Shown in pieces: positions 27,998 through 37,830 of a stretch of DNA of 39,350 nucleotides. The DNA comes from Barthelona sp. PAP020 (taxonomy: Eukaryota; Metamonada: BaSk clade). Positions within the stretch are counted from its first letter, which is position 1. Each line of letters begins with the position of its first letter. The position numbers and the translations under genes are program-made. The notes below the pieces were generated by a model. The model had not been told where the DNA came from and ran no database searches. It was given only the letters and a program-made list of their open reading frames with translations. The stretch covers positions 1-39,350 of the forward strand of contig JARQWU010000068.1 in assembly GCA_040182905.1 (NCBI GenBank). Direction: 5' to 3'.

Positions 27998-28498
27998 ATG
28001 CCAGAAAGGGGAGGATCTACTGATAAGTATTCTTGGGATCAATCTTTAAAAGATGTAACGATCGAAATCGAATTGGACGATTCAATTTCTCGTTCTGATT
28101 ATACTTTCAACATCACTTCAACACATATCTCTTTAACTATTTTGGGAGAAGAATATTTTAACGGCAAGTTACATAAACGTGTGATTCCTGCCGATTGTTT
28201 TTTCATGGTTGAAGATGACGTTATTGAAATTATTTTAACAAAAGAAAAACAAGATGAATGGTGGTCTTGTATTGTTGAAGGTGAAGCCACAGTTGACACT
28301 AAAGAAATTCCTGCAGAAGAGACAAGGTTACAAGATTTGGACCCTGAAGCCAGACAGGCTGTTGAAAAAATGATGTTTGAACAAAAATTCAAACAAAATA
28401 ATAAATCAGCAAAGGAGGCAAATTTAAGAAAATTTATGGAGGCACATCCTGAAATGGATTTTTCTAAAGCAAAGATCAGTGGCATTGATGATGATTGA
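27998..28498 (+). CDS. NUDC: NudC-family protein (CS domain)
   Basis: NudC is a p23/CS-domain co-chaperone linked to cytoplasmic dynein, nuclear movement and Hsp90 clients. The 166-aa protein has the CS domain (about 9-95: YSWDQSLKDVTIEIEL ... DEWWSCIVEGE) and the diagnostic C terminus, with LDPEARQAVEKMMFEQKFKQ followed by LRKFMEAHPEMDFSKAKI, almost identical in pattern to human NudC. It lacks the roughly 150-aa N-terminal dimerisation extension of animal NudC, as in several protists. The ATG at 27998 sits three bases after a 13-T tract. It may assist dynein in the same cell, but adjacency to the dynein-like gene is probably incidental. Confidence 0.9.
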   Translation: MPERGGSTDKYSWDQSLKDVTIEIELDDSISRSDYTFNITSTHISLTILGEEYFNGKLHKRVIPADCFFMVEDDVIEIILTKEKQDEWWSCIVEGEATVDTKEIPAEETRLQDLDPEARQAVEKMMFEQKFKQNNKSAKEANLRKFMEAHPEMDFSKAKISGIDDD

Positions 28499-28531
28499 AC
28501 TTTTTAATATTGGGTAAATTTTGTGCAATTC

Positions 28532-28554
28532 TTTTTTTTTTTTTTTTTTGGGGG
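28532..28554. repeat. T18-G5 homopolymer junction
   Basis: Eighteen Ts followed by five Gs lie in the convergent gap between NudC and the SNARE gene, where G-runs are otherwise rare. It could be part of a 3' UTR or an assembly-sensitive homopolymer. Confidence 0.5.
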
Positions 28555-28662
28555 AGAATTTTTGAAATTTATGCAGAGAAAACAAAAAAAGAATAAAATG
28601 ATAAAAATAATTTACATTTGAAATGCATAAACCATGCAATGAAAAAAATGAACAATTGATGA

Positions 28663-29475
28663 TCATTTAGACATGAGACAATAGATGTAATACACTATTC
28701 CCAAAATAATAACAATCAAAACCAAGTCAGTGATGCAATAAATTGGTGATCTCATTAATTCCACAACTTTATTTAATCTTCTGTCAGTATCAGCAATTTT
28801 TTCACTTGTCTTTTGCATTTTTTCTTTCAAAGCAGGAACAAGATCCGCATGTTTTTCAATTTCATCAGCTTGTTGCATAGTTGTAAGTTTAATATTACGT
28901 ACAGTACTTAAGACACCAACCATAATTTTATCTTGTTCATCTATCTGTAGTTGAATTTGAGCTTGACCCTCAACAACATCAATATCTTCAAGTCGATCAG
29001 ACAATAATGTTGTATTTTGAGCACTATCCATCAATTCAGCTCTTTCAGTACTTTCTTGAACACTGGTAAACATATTGTTATAATTGGAAAGTTGATTATC
29101 ATACATATCCAAATGTTGTTTGGCCAATTTAATAATTTTTTCTCTTGTTTGCATATCATCATCATCTTTTTTGGGATTTACTTTTTGTTTAGTCATCATT
29201 ATTTCTAATTCATCGATTTCATCTCTTGCTTCAGATATCTCTTCATCCAATTGAATTTTTATTCTAATTGATTCCGCATCTGTGGTTTGACTTTGATTAA
29301 AATCTTCTATTCTTTCACGCAAAGTCCTTAATTTGATACCAAGAACTTTGCGTTTTTTCTTAAATTTGGATAAGTCCTTCTTTTCAATCTCCATTTGAGC
29401 AGGATCAGTAATTTCACCTCCATTTTGAATATAAATATCTTTAATACGATCTAAAAGTAAGTTAAGTTCAGACAT
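28663..29475 (-). CDS. Qc-type SNARE with C-terminal anchor
   Basis: The 270-aa protein is tail-anchored: a hydrophobic segment at the end (CITDLVLIVIILGIVYYIYCL) is preceded by a SNARE heptad region (about 170-235) that aligns without gaps to Qc SNAREs of the syntaxin 6/8/10 kind around IDEQDKIM and the C-terminal RRLNKVVEL. The central layer, normally Gln, is His209 (IEKHADL). The N-terminal half is helical and Lys/Glu-rich. SNAREs drive vesicle fusion by forming a four-helix bundle, and this one probably supplies one Q-helix on an internal membrane. The compartment cannot be told. The start is preceded by 11 Ts and GTTTCAAA. It is divergent from the gene at 29574. Confidence 0.7.
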   Translation of the reverse strand: MSELNLLLDRIKDIYIQNGGEITDPAQMEIEKKDLSKFKKKRKVLGIKLRTLRERIEDFNQSQTTDAESIRIKIQLDEEISEARDEIDELEIMMTKQKVNPKKDDDDMQTREKIIKLAKQHLDMYDNQLSNYNNMFTSVQESTERAELMDSAQNTTLLSDRLEDIDVVEGQAQIQLQIDEQDKIMVGVLSTVRNIKLTTMQQADEIEKHADLVPALKEKMQKTSEKIADTDRRLNKVVELMRSPIYCITDLVLIVIILGIVYYIYCLMSK

Positions 29476-29573
29476 TTTGAAACAAAAACCAAAAAAAAAA
29501 ATAAGGGGAAATAAAATTCTTTTTTTTTTACCTTGACATTTGTTCGTTTCTTTTTCAATATTACATTGTTTTG
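29476..29573. promoter_or_regulatory. Divergent promoter between SNARE and 160-aa gene
   Basis: The 98-bp gap contains an 11-T tract for the SNARE (A-run 29491-29501 on plus) and, for the plus-strand gene, TTTTTCAATATTACATTG just upstream of the ATG, nearly identical to the calcineurin B gene element. Promoter role inferred. Confidence 0.4.
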
Positions 29574-30056
29574 ATGAGATTCATTCATTTAACACAAGAA
29601 AAACTCAATAATTTTGAAAAAGATTTTTCAAATTTGAGTCGTCGTTTTATAGTCTTTCGAACACACATTCAAGAATATGCAAATGGAACTCGAGAATTAT
29701 ATGAAGAGGAAAGTCATGAGTTTTTAAGAGAATTAGAAGTTTTATTTGAACAATTAGATACCTTTCAAGAGAAATTATGTATTTTTGATTGTTTTTCTTT
29801 AAAAAGTGAAGTTGATTATATTTTACATGCTCTTGGTGAAATAGGAAAGAGCTTTTGTGATACCTTTGGTTTGACATCTTCTATATTTTTTGATAGCAGC
29901 TCAAAAATAAAAATTAGTAATAACAGTGTGTATATTCCTTCAAATATTAGAAATACTCGTAAAGATAAAGAAATTTCGACACCATCTTCAATATCTTCTT
30001 CATCCAATTTTTGTATATCCAAATTGGCTCGTTCAATTGTTCAAAAAAAAATTTAA
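29574..30056 (+). CDS. Unrecognised 160-aa protein
   Basis: I do not recognise this protein. The N-terminal two thirds is rich in Phe, Leu, Glu and Lys and probably helical (KLNNFEKDFSNLSRRF, EFLRELEVLFEQLDTFQEKL). The last 40 residues are Ser-rich and basic. There is no signal peptide or membrane segment. The first ATG is at 29574, after TTTTTCAATATTA. It converges with the next gene (31 bp). It is likely a real gene, because the frame is uninterrupted and it starts with the local promoter motif; function unknown. Confidence 0.55.
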   Translation: MRFIHLTQEKLNNFEKDFSNLSRRFIVFRTHIQEYANGTRELYEEESHEFLRELEVLFEQLDTFQEKLCIFDCFSLKSEVDYILHALGEIGKSFCDTFGLTSSIFFDSSSKIKISNNSVYIPSNIRNTRKDKEISTPSSISSSSNFCISKLARSIVQKKI

Positions 30057-30087
30057 CAAAAAAACGGTAATTAAAAAAAATATTAAT

Positions 30088-33000
30088 TTACAATTTTTCT
30101 CGGGAAGGATTTGCAGTAATTGAAGGAAAATCAAATTCACCCATTCTTAATTCGTTAACAAGGTCAGAAACTATTTTATTTTGAATAGTATCGACAAACC
30201 CATTTGTTAATATTTCAAATCGATCCAGCAACAAATTCTTTATTGCTTGTGTTGTTGATACATATCTTTTGTATATCAATTTATTGTTATCCCAAACAAA
30301 AGGCAAAAAATCTTCAGCTTTGGATATTATGTAAAATAAATATCTAATTTGAGATATAATTGAATACGAAATATCATCATTGGTCAATTTTACAGTAACC
30401 CTATTCAAAGCATAATTCAGCCAGGCAGCAATATGATGATGAATAGGTGTAACTTCATGATATGTTGGAGATTCTAACATAGAAATATAAAAGAGGATGA
30501 TTGGTTTCATTTCACCAACAAAACCTTGTATGTGCTTTTTACATTCTTCATTTGAACAAGGAATATTTGAAGGAATAAATCGCAATAATGATTGTCTGTA
30601 TGTGGGTTTCGATCTTTCCAAAACCATTCTATTCAACCATGGACTCTTCACAAAAAGTTCAAAGGAAATTGCTACACCCTTTGAAATGCCTTCAGCCATT
30701 TGAAGTTTTGCATTGCGTAACAGAGCATCTTCAGTTTCAGGTAATTGGGTCGATTCAATGCTATCTCCTAACATCAACGTTTCTACAAATATTGTACGAA
30801 TTTGTTGATCTGTAATGAAAGGCACAACGCTTCTGGCAAAAACTGCAAACTCAGTTAAGGTCAATTTCACGTTTTTGGACAAAATATTTGCATTGGCTAA
30901 ACTTACTTCTGAAACTCCATTGGTATATGGATTTGATGCTTCAATAAACTTTTGCTTTATTACTACAACTGAATCTTTTCTCAATCCTTGTAACATCTTT
31001 AATATCTCATGTAATAATACTCTCATGTCAATTTTATATCTAAAACAATCATCGTCAAAAGAATTGTTCATTTGAATAGAAATTTCATTGTCAGATAGTT
31101 TTAAAGCAAACTTTCGCAAACCATTTACAATATTGTTCAAAACATTCGCCTGTTGATCACAAAAAAGTTGTCTAACAACAAATTCTGCAACAATGAAATG
31201 GGTGTATGGATATTCAAATTTGATACCAAAAGGATAATCCTCAATCAAAGAAATAGCATGAGCATAACATTCAAACAAAGCGCTATCGTATGTTCCATCC
31301 AAAAAACAAACAAAATCATCCAAAAGTTTGCTTTCATTTTGTTGTTGGAGTAAAGATTGAGATAAATCAATTACAAAATTCTCTGCCAACATGATGTCAT
31401 TATGTGTAAATATTATCATGTGCCAAAAAAAATCAGACAAAGACATTCTTTCAACATCTTCAAAAGTAAAAGGATCATTGACAATCTCTTTAAGAAGCTC
31501 ATTCTGAAACCACTCTATTATTACAGAAAGACAAAGATCTTCCAACCATTTGATAGAATGAATAAATCCTTGCTGTTCACTTTTGTGCTCATAGCGAATG
31601 TATTGATAAAGAATTGGTTTTTTATTTTTGTTTCTTTTCTTTGGTTCTCGCATTGTTTCTACATATTCGGCCAAAAACATCTCTGGATCTTCCTTTAAAA
31701 ATTTAGCTCGCCATTGTTGAATCAATTGGACATGAGGAGACAAGTTCAACTTGTGATTTGGACCATCTTCAATGGTGCTAGGTTCAAATATCGTGCTATC
31801 AATAGGTGATTGTTGTCTTGAATAGTAGGAATTATCAAAATTTATATTACCAACTGTTTGGAAATTAATCTCTTCAAACATAGCTTTTTGCTGTTGAAAA
31901 TAGTCAACAATTGTTTCAGGTTCTTCGAATTCATCAATGGGACTCTCGACATCTTGTGGTTCAGGTTGTCTAACAACAGGACTAACAGATTTTTCGCTAG
32001 AATTTACAGTTTGATCAGGCATGACAATAAAATCATTGCCAAAATCATCTTCATGTTTTTTTCCATAAAGTGATCTGGGTGTTAACAAAGCACCTGAAAA
32101 ATCAGGTCCAACAGGTCTGTCGGTAGTTTTAATAGGTGGTTCTTTTGTGACAACAACAGTTTCTTCAACATCAATCAATTTCTTCAACTTTAAAATTTCG
32201 GCCTTTTGATCGGAAATGATATTTAAATGAACATATTGTTTTTTCATCATTTCTTGAATGTGTAAATTTAAAGAATTAATTTTCCCTTCGAGTTTTCGAA
32301 TTTCTTCATTATCTTTCTTTTTTTGAATATTTAAAAAATCATCCATCTCTTTTTTCAGCTGTTCATCCTTTTTTTCAAGATTGCTTTGAAAATTGAATCG
32401 CAAAGAATTAATTTTATTTTCAACTTCAGTTTCAATTCCTTTAACTAACTCAGTTTTTTTGTCAACATAATCGTAAAGAACATTTTCAAAAAGTTTTAGT
32501 CTATTTGAAGCCCAAATCATTAGTTTTGCTTGTTCAGGTTCGATATTTGCTTCACGCATCAACTCAGAAATAATTATATCATTTAATCGTTCTTCACGGC
32601 CCCAACACTCAAAAAGAAGATCATCATTCTGTTTTAGATCTTCATTAAAAGATTTTTGAGGAAAATTTGATGCCATATCTTCAATAGTATCCAAAACTAA
32701 GGAAGCTTCAGCAGGTTGAGGAACTAAAGAAGGATATGAAGTAACAATCCATTGACCATCTTCATAGGATACAGCATTATTAGGATTATGTACTGGTATT
32801 GACTTATAAGCCCTGCGCTGTTGATATATAATTGGAATTTTTGTGTGTAGTTTCTGTTGTTGCAAAAGTTTGTCTTTATGTGATGGGGTATAAACAACAT
32901 CATCATAAAAAGACGCTTTTGTATGGCTTGGTGTATAAGCTTGCCTTTGTTCTGAATATTCTGAATATTCAACATTAAAATTAGAATGTAAATCAGAAAC

Positions 33001-33588
33001 ATCATTATTTTCAAGAATATGTTTCTCTTCAAGAGTATTATCCACAACGTTGGAAGAATCATAATTATTTAGTATGGGTTCAGGTGTTTCCGGTAAAGGC
33101 GTTTCAACAATTCTTGTTTTGCGAGGTGTAATAGCAGCAATGATAGGATCAACGTTTTGATTCGGAGATTCAACATTTTCAATTTCATAATATTCATCGG
33201 AATCATAGGTGACAATATTTTGACTTTGATCCAAAAAGGAACCAACGGACGAAGGGCGATCAAGCGTTCGAGTTAGTGAATTTCTTCGTTTTGGTTGTAA
33301 AGATTCAGTCAAAGTACGAGCATCCATGTATCCCGTTGTTTTATTACCATCATTTGTCAATATCTTATTCTGATTGGGAGTATATAAAGAAGAGTCTTTT
33401 GGCAGAGTTTTCTTTTCTAAAATTGATCTAAACTTCGTATTTAACGGAGAAGATTCAAATTGACGAGCTACTTCAACAGAATATTTCTTCTTTGCCTCCT
33501 CAAGATCAATAGAGGGCATTTTTTTCCTTTTAGAAATGGTTGGTATCGAAATAGTTTCCAAATTTTTGTCTTTCACTCGGTCCCCCAT
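30088..33588 (-). CDS. Unrecognised 1166-aa coiled-coil protein
   Basis: The N-terminal third is disordered and rich in Ser/Thr-Pro sites, including two YTPSH repeats about 15 residues apart near 215-235 and a run of TP/PETPEP sites. A coiled coil follows (about 365-470, with SLRFNFQSNLEKKDEQLKKEMDDFL). The C-terminal half (about 620-1150) is helical and globular, ending with LTLTEFAVFARSVVPFITDQQI and IPSNIPCSNEECKKHIQG. The last region has a faint resemblance to the Gle1 nuclear-pore domain, too weak to use. The TP-rich part suggests phosphorylation; a cytoskeletal or ciliary role is possible. The frame is clean for 3.5 kb, so the gene is certain though the product is not. Confidence 0.75.
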   Translation of the reverse strand: MGDRVKDKNLETISIPTISKRKKMPSIDLEEAKKKYSVEVARQFESSPLNTKFRSILEKKTLPKDSSLYTPNQNKILTNDGNKTTGYMDARTLTESLQPKRRNSLTRTLDRPSSVGSFLDQSQNIVTYDSDEYYEIENVESPNQNVDPIIAAITPRKTRIVETPLPETPEPILNNYDSSNVVDNTLEEKHILENNDVSDLHSNFNVEYSEYSEQRQAYTPSHTKASFYDDVVYTPSHKDKLLQQQKLHTKIPIIYQQRRAYKSIPVHNPNNAVSYEDGQWIVTSYPSLVPQPAEASLVLDTIEDMASNFPQKSFNEDLKQNDDLLFECWGREERLNDIIISELMREANIEPEQAKLMIWASNRLKLFENVLYDYVDKKTELVKGIETEVENKINSLRFNFQSNLEKKDEQLKKEMDDFLNIQKKKDNEEIRKLEGKINSLNLHIQEMMKKQYVHLNIISDQKAEILKLKKLIDVEETVVVTKEPPIKTTDRPVGPDFSGALLTPRSLYGKKHEDDFGNDFIVMPDQTVNSSEKSVSPVVRQPEPQDVESPIDEFEEPETIVDYFQQQKAMFEEINFQTVGNINFDNSYYSRQQSPIDSTIFEPSTIEDGPNHKLNLSPHVQLIQQWRAKFLKEDPEMFLAEYVETMREPKKRNKNKKPILYQYIRYEHKSEQQGFIHSIKWLEDLCLSVIIEWFQNELLKEIVNDPFTFEDVERMSLSDFFWHMIIFTHNDIMLAENFVIDLSQSLLQQQNESKLLDDFVCFLDGTYDSALFECYAHAISLIEDYPFGIKFEYPYTHFIVAEFVVRQLFCDQQANVLNNIVNGLRKFALKLSDNEISIQMNNSFDDDCFRYKIDMRVLLHEILKMLQGLRKDSVVVIKQKFIEASNPYTNGVSEVSLANANILSKNVKLTLTEFAVFARSVVPFITDQQIRTIFVETLMLGDSIESTQLPETEDALLRNAKLQMAEGISKGVAISFELFVKSPWLNRMVLERSKPTYRQSLLRFIPSNIPCSNEECKKHIQGFVGEMKPIILFYISMLESPTYHEVTPIHHHIAAWLNYALNRVTVKLTNDDISYSIISQIRYLFYIISKAEDFLPFVWDNNKLIYKRYVSTTQAIKNLLLDRFEILTNGFVDTIQNKIVSDLVNELRMGEFDFPSITANPSREKL

Positions 33589-33794
33589 GTGGAAATGGCA
33601 AATAAAAGAAAGAATAGTTTAATTTATTGTGTGTTTTTTCTCCTTGTATAATTTGTCCTCCTGATTGATTTTTAATAGAATTGCACAATACAATAAAAAT
33701 AAATATTTATTTGAAAAAAGAACTGATTTAATTTTCTTTTACACTTTGAATTGTTTCTTCAATCATTATTGATTGAGAATGTTAATGATATGAC

Positions 33795-36700
33795 ATGAAA
33801 CCTTTAGAATTAAAAAATATATATCCCACTCCTGTGCTACGGAATGACTTCTTTGTCCATCGTTCATCAATTTGCACGAATCGAATAAAAGTTGTGGAAA
33901 ATGAGGAAATAAATTTAATGAACAAACGAAATGCAATTGTGAACTTAAAAAACAAAATTGAAATTAAGAAAACACTTTCCAATGAGATTAATTCTTTAAA
34001 TGTCGAAAGATTTAGCTCCATTCTTATGTTTTCTGATGATATTCTTTGGGGAGATAACAACAATTTGGAGTTTCAATATAACCATTCAATTAATCATTTG
34101 AACAATTTCTCTATAAATTCTTTAAATTTAGAAGAATGTTTACCCTCAATAAAGACAATTAAATCATCGTTAGAAGATGAAGTTTGTTGGAATGATGATT
34201 TTATTGAAACCATACCATTGATTGATTTTGGTTCAAATATTTTAGTTGATTCCAACATAAATTCAAATGATGGTTCTTTGCATGTAGAAAATAATCAAAT
34301 AACAAATGTGATTGTTAAAGAATATTTACAAAGAATTGGCTCTGACAATCCATGGCGAAATTACAAACCGATCATACGACATATAAATGAAAACTTTGAT
34401 CGTCTTGATGCAATTGACTGTATAAATAACTGTGATATTGTATCACCAGGTCTGAATATCAAACAGACATTAAATTGGCATAAAAATCAGTTTAATTTAA
34501 AACAAATTTCATCAAAAAGCATGGTTGTAAAGGTTCCAGAAGCTTTAAAATTTAAATTAGAGCAAAGGAATTTATTACAACTTGATCCCCACACATTTTT
34601 CAATGATTTGGATTTCTCCAATAATCATTCAGTCACACCAATAAAATTTGCTCAAGATATCAGAACTGATGTTGATGACCTGATATTATGTGAATATGTT
34701 GAAAAGTATCCATTGTTTATTTTAGAACGTGGTATGAAAATGAAATTAGTCAGATATATTCATCAAACTCTTGCTAAAAAAGATGAACAAGAGATTACTC
34801 AAATGATTGATGATTTGAAACAAGCCAATTTACCAAATAGAAAAGTTCAATTTTTTAATTCTACTGAATGGTTTGATCGTGGTGAATTGCGGTATTTATT
34901 GCCAAAAGAAGAAAATGATTTGAATAGAACAACTAAAAATGTTAATTTTGAATTGATGGAAGAGTCTCCTTTTTTTGGAGAATTTAATTGTGGGGAACAA
35001 ATTCTCCAAATGCAAACGAATTTGTTTTCTTCTTTGCTTATCAAACAAAAAACATGTAGCAATTTAAATGGTCTTTCATTAAAGTGCGAAAACCCATTTT
35101 TTGATTTTTTACTCATTCACAATGTTGATGATGGTTGTTTTTATATTCGTGAATTACCGGATATTTTTGTTGCTGAGAAACAGGAACCCAGAAGACATGT
35201 TCAAACTCATGAACATTTCAGTTCAAGATGGAAAATATTTTCAAAATTAAGGATATTGCTGTGGATTAGAAGCATGAATATCACTTTTGGGATCAAATCT
35301 GTTACTTTTAGTGATGTTTGCAAAAAATTTCCTGAGTTTGAAGAAAATGATTTTGATTCACCTGATATAAATAAACTTATTTCCATTCGAGGAAGAAACA
35401 TAAATTTGACAAAACTTGGTGAAGAGACTTTGCGTTCGATCATTAATGGAGAAACTACAAAATTTTTTGAGTTGAAAAAAAATGAAAATGAAATTTCACT
35501 CCCGGAACATTTTATGTTGCAAGATTCTACAAATGTTTATTTGTTATTTTATCAAAGAAGGCATTTTTTAAATATTCCTATTTCGGGAAACAAATTTGAT
35601 CGATTTTTCAAGCAAATTAGATTGTTTTTGACACAGTTAGCAAATTATATGGATGCCGATAGTTTTGAAAATGATGTGAAGCAACCTCATGTTGGTTTAA
35701 CTCTCATTGTAAATTATTTGTTGGAAGTTTTTTCAATAACATTGTTTAAACAGCTAGATGCATATAAGACTGGATTTAATTCAAGAAAGAAGATATTACC
35801 CACATTTTTATCAGATCTCAGAGTAGTCCCAACATCTAAAGAGTTAAAAGATCATTTTCAAAAAAGATATAAAGAATCTTTTGAAGAAATTCAAAGAGCC
35901 AAAACTGTTACAGAATTAGAAGACATTGATTATTCATTTTCAGAAAGATTACCACCAAATAACAATCATCCCGCTAAAATTAAACCAGCAGGTATTTTTT
36001 CATATCAAAGGTTTAAAAATTATCAAGGAGAGACAAATAAAGAAGACAAGAAATCAAATGAAGAAGATGGGAGATCAATATCAAAAAGTTCATGTATTCA
36101 TTTGCTTAAAGATGTTTTAAATGACGGCAATTATTCTGTTGAAGAATTGCAACAATTCGAAAGATGGGACTTACAAAAAAGAGTAAATGATTTTATGGGA
36201 AAATTAGATGAAGACAAATATTCAAGATTGAGAAATGAAAATCCTATCCTAAAAACATTGACTGCCCCTAAAAAAAAGAAATTAAATTCTCAAATTGACA
36301 ATCTGAGGATAAAATTGAATTATTTTACCAAATCAACGATGTATGATATTACTCTACGAGAATTATTGAATAAAGAAAGAATAAATAAAGAAAAAAAAAT
36401 ATATTTTGCTGAAAGATTTATTGATTTTGATGAATTTGCTCATCCATCCAATCAATTAAGGACTTTTATGAAATTAGAAAATCACTCTCTTGAAACAGGT
36501 TTAAAGACCAAAGATGTTACTACCAAAAAACTTCAAAAAGAAATTATCATTAAAATTGTGGAAAAAAAGACTGGAAGAGTTATCAATTCTTTCATTAGAT
36601 CAGAAGACAAGAAAATTATAAACTTTTTAAAAAGCTTGAATATTTTCCCGGTTAAAACCAACAGTAGAATTCAAATCTTTACAACATGTGAAAATGAGCG

Positions 36701-37697
36701 AAAAGATATTTGGGAAAATTTACAAAAAGAAACTTTTGCCTTTAACAACCAAATAAACAAAAAGGCCAAAGAAAATTGTGGGGTGTTGTTTTCTAAAATT
36801 GGAGAGTATATTTTCAAATCCAACAATTTATCAACTTCATCACCAATAAAGAGAAAAACAAAGCTTAAGAATCCAAACTCTGAAAATTTTTCAGATTCAC
36901 CGAAGAATATCATGACTTTTGATTTGGAAAAAAGTCAAAAAAAGGCATTTAAATTTGGGAAAAGCGTAATTGGAACATTCAAAAAATTTCAAACTTTTTT
37001 AGATTTGCTGGGAGATGAAACTTTTTTTTCAAAATTCAAAATTCTTGAAAATAATGTCAAAAATTGTATTTTTGATAGTGTCAAAGAATTTTTTTGTTGT
37101 TTTCGGAATATTCTTTTAAAAAACATTTCAAAAGAATTTATAAATTACTCAAGTGGTTTTCAGTTACTGCTGGAAATGTATTTGTTTAATTATTATGAAA
37201 GCTCTAGTATTCTGTTTGCTGAACAAATTGATATGGCAAAAGTGATTCAAGATATTTTATCGTCCTATGAAATTCCCAACTCTGAAAATGTTGGTCAAAC
37301 TCTGTCAGTGATTTTATATTCAATTATTGTTAAAATTAAGGAACATCCAAATAGTTATCCATTTGTCTCTCTTTTACCAATAGAATTCAAAAGTTATTAC
37401 AAGTTAATAAAATTTCCTATTTCTTTGAATGAGATAGGTCAAAAACAATACACACAGTCGAACCAACTTCTCAATGATTTATCTTTAATGGCAAAAAATG
37501 CTCATTTGTTCAATGATGCTCAAGATATTTCTTTTGGATTAATGGGTGATTCTCTCGTTTTCTTTGCAAAATTGCTAATTCACAAGTATATTCCATCTAA
37601 TCTTGACCTTCATCGTTTTTCATTCAAAATACATGCACATAAGTCGTTGAATATGGAAAAAAAAAAAAAAGACCCTTTTGAACGTTCAATTGAATAA
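33795..37697 (+). CDS. TAF1: TAF1-like TFIID subunit with single bromodomain
   Basis: TAF1 is the largest TFIID subunit, which recruits RNA polymerase II to promoters. The central DUF3591-type region is recognisable: EKYPLFILERGMK (about 302), ESPFFGEFNCGEQILQMQTNLF (about 390-411), and FFDFLLIHNVDDGCFYIREL (about 436-456), matching TAF1 segments around TDFLLIR...YYIREL. The C terminus ends in one bromodomain (about 1161-1272) with YYKLIKFPISL and NAHLFND; Asn1240 is the acetyl-lysine-binding residue, with Phe for the usual Tyr before it. The protein is 1300 aa, shorter than human TAF1 (over 1800), with one bromodomain rather than two. I see no zinc knuckle. AATAAA follows the stop by 5 nt. 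Confidence 0.85.
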   Translation: MKPLELKNIYPTPVLRNDFFVHRSSICTNRIKVVENEEINLMNKRNAIVNLKNKIEIKKTLSNEINSLNVERFSSILMFSDDILWGDNNNLEFQYNHSINHLNNFSINSLNLEECLPSIKTIKSSLEDEVCWNDDFIETIPLIDFGSNILVDSNINSNDGSLHVENNQITNVIVKEYLQRIGSDNPWRNYKPIIRHINENFDRLDAIDCINNCDIVSPGLNIKQTLNWHKNQFNLKQISSKSMVVKVPEALKFKLEQRNLLQLDPHTFFNDLDFSNNHSVTPIKFAQDIRTDVDDLILCEYVEKYPLFILERGMKMKLVRYIHQTLAKKDEQEITQMIDDLKQANLPNRKVQFFNSTEWFDRGELRYLLPKEENDLNRTTKNVNFELMEESPFFGEFNCGEQILQMQTNLFSSLLIKQKTCSNLNGLSLKCENPFFDFLLIHNVDDGCFYIRELPDIFVAEKQEPRRHVQTHEHFSSRWKIFSKLRILLWIRSMNITFGIKSVTFSDVCKKFPEFEENDFDSPDINKLISIRGRNINLTKLGEETLRSIINGETTKFFELKKNENEISLPEHFMLQDSTNVYLLFYQRRHFLNIPISGNKFDRFFKQIRLFLTQLANYMDADSFENDVKQPHVGLTLIVNYLLEVFSITLFKQLDAYKTGFNSRKKILPTFLSDLRVVPTSKELKDHFQKRYKESFEEIQRAKTVTELEDIDYSFSERLPPNNNHPAKIKPAGIFSYQRFKNYQGETNKEDKKSNEEDGRSISKSSCIHLLKDVLNDGNYSVEELQQFERWDLQKRVNDFMGKLDEDKYSRLRNENPILKTLTAPKKKKLNSQIDNLRIKLNYFTKSTMYDITLRELLNKERINKEKKIYFAERFIDFDEFAHPSNQLRTFMKLENHSLETGLKTKDVTTKKLQKEIIIKIVEKKTGRVINSFIRSEDKKIINFLKSLNIFPVKTNSRIQIFTTCENERKDIWENLQKETFAFNNQINKKAKENCGVLFSKIGEYIFKSNNLSTSSPIKRKTKLKNPNSENFSDSPKNIMTFDLEKSQKKAFKFGKSVIGTFKKFQTFLDLLGDETFFSKFKILENNVKNCIFDSVKEFFCCFRNILLKNISKEFINYSSGFQLLLEMYLFNYYESSSILFAEQIDMAKVIQDILSSYEIPNSENVGQTLSVILYSIIVKIKEHPNSYPFVSLLPIEFKSYYKLIKFPISLNEIGQKQYTQSNQLLNDLSLMAKNAHLFNDAQDISFGLMGDSLVFFAKLLIHKYIPSNLDLHRFSFKIHAHKSLNMEKKKKDPFERSIE

Positions 37698-37701
37698 TTC
37701 C

Positions 37702-37707
37702 AATAAA
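37702..37707 (+). terminator. AATAAA just after the TAF1 stop
   Basis: AATAAA begins 5 nt after the TAA stop of the TAF1-like gene, implying a very short 3' UTR if used. Confidence 0.35.
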
Positions 37708-37830
37708 AACTGTTTTTTATCGATTTTTGTTCACCTTCATCACATGATCCATTCCCAAATGTTTTCATCAAACAGTGTAGTTACTTCTATTTCAATTAAA
37801 CCTTCCATATAATAATAAAATTTACAATTT

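Noticed and set aside
30088-30700. Gle1-like domain at the C terminus of the 1166-aa protein
   Set aside because: Only scattered hydrophobic and Pro positions agree; not enough for a call without a profile search.
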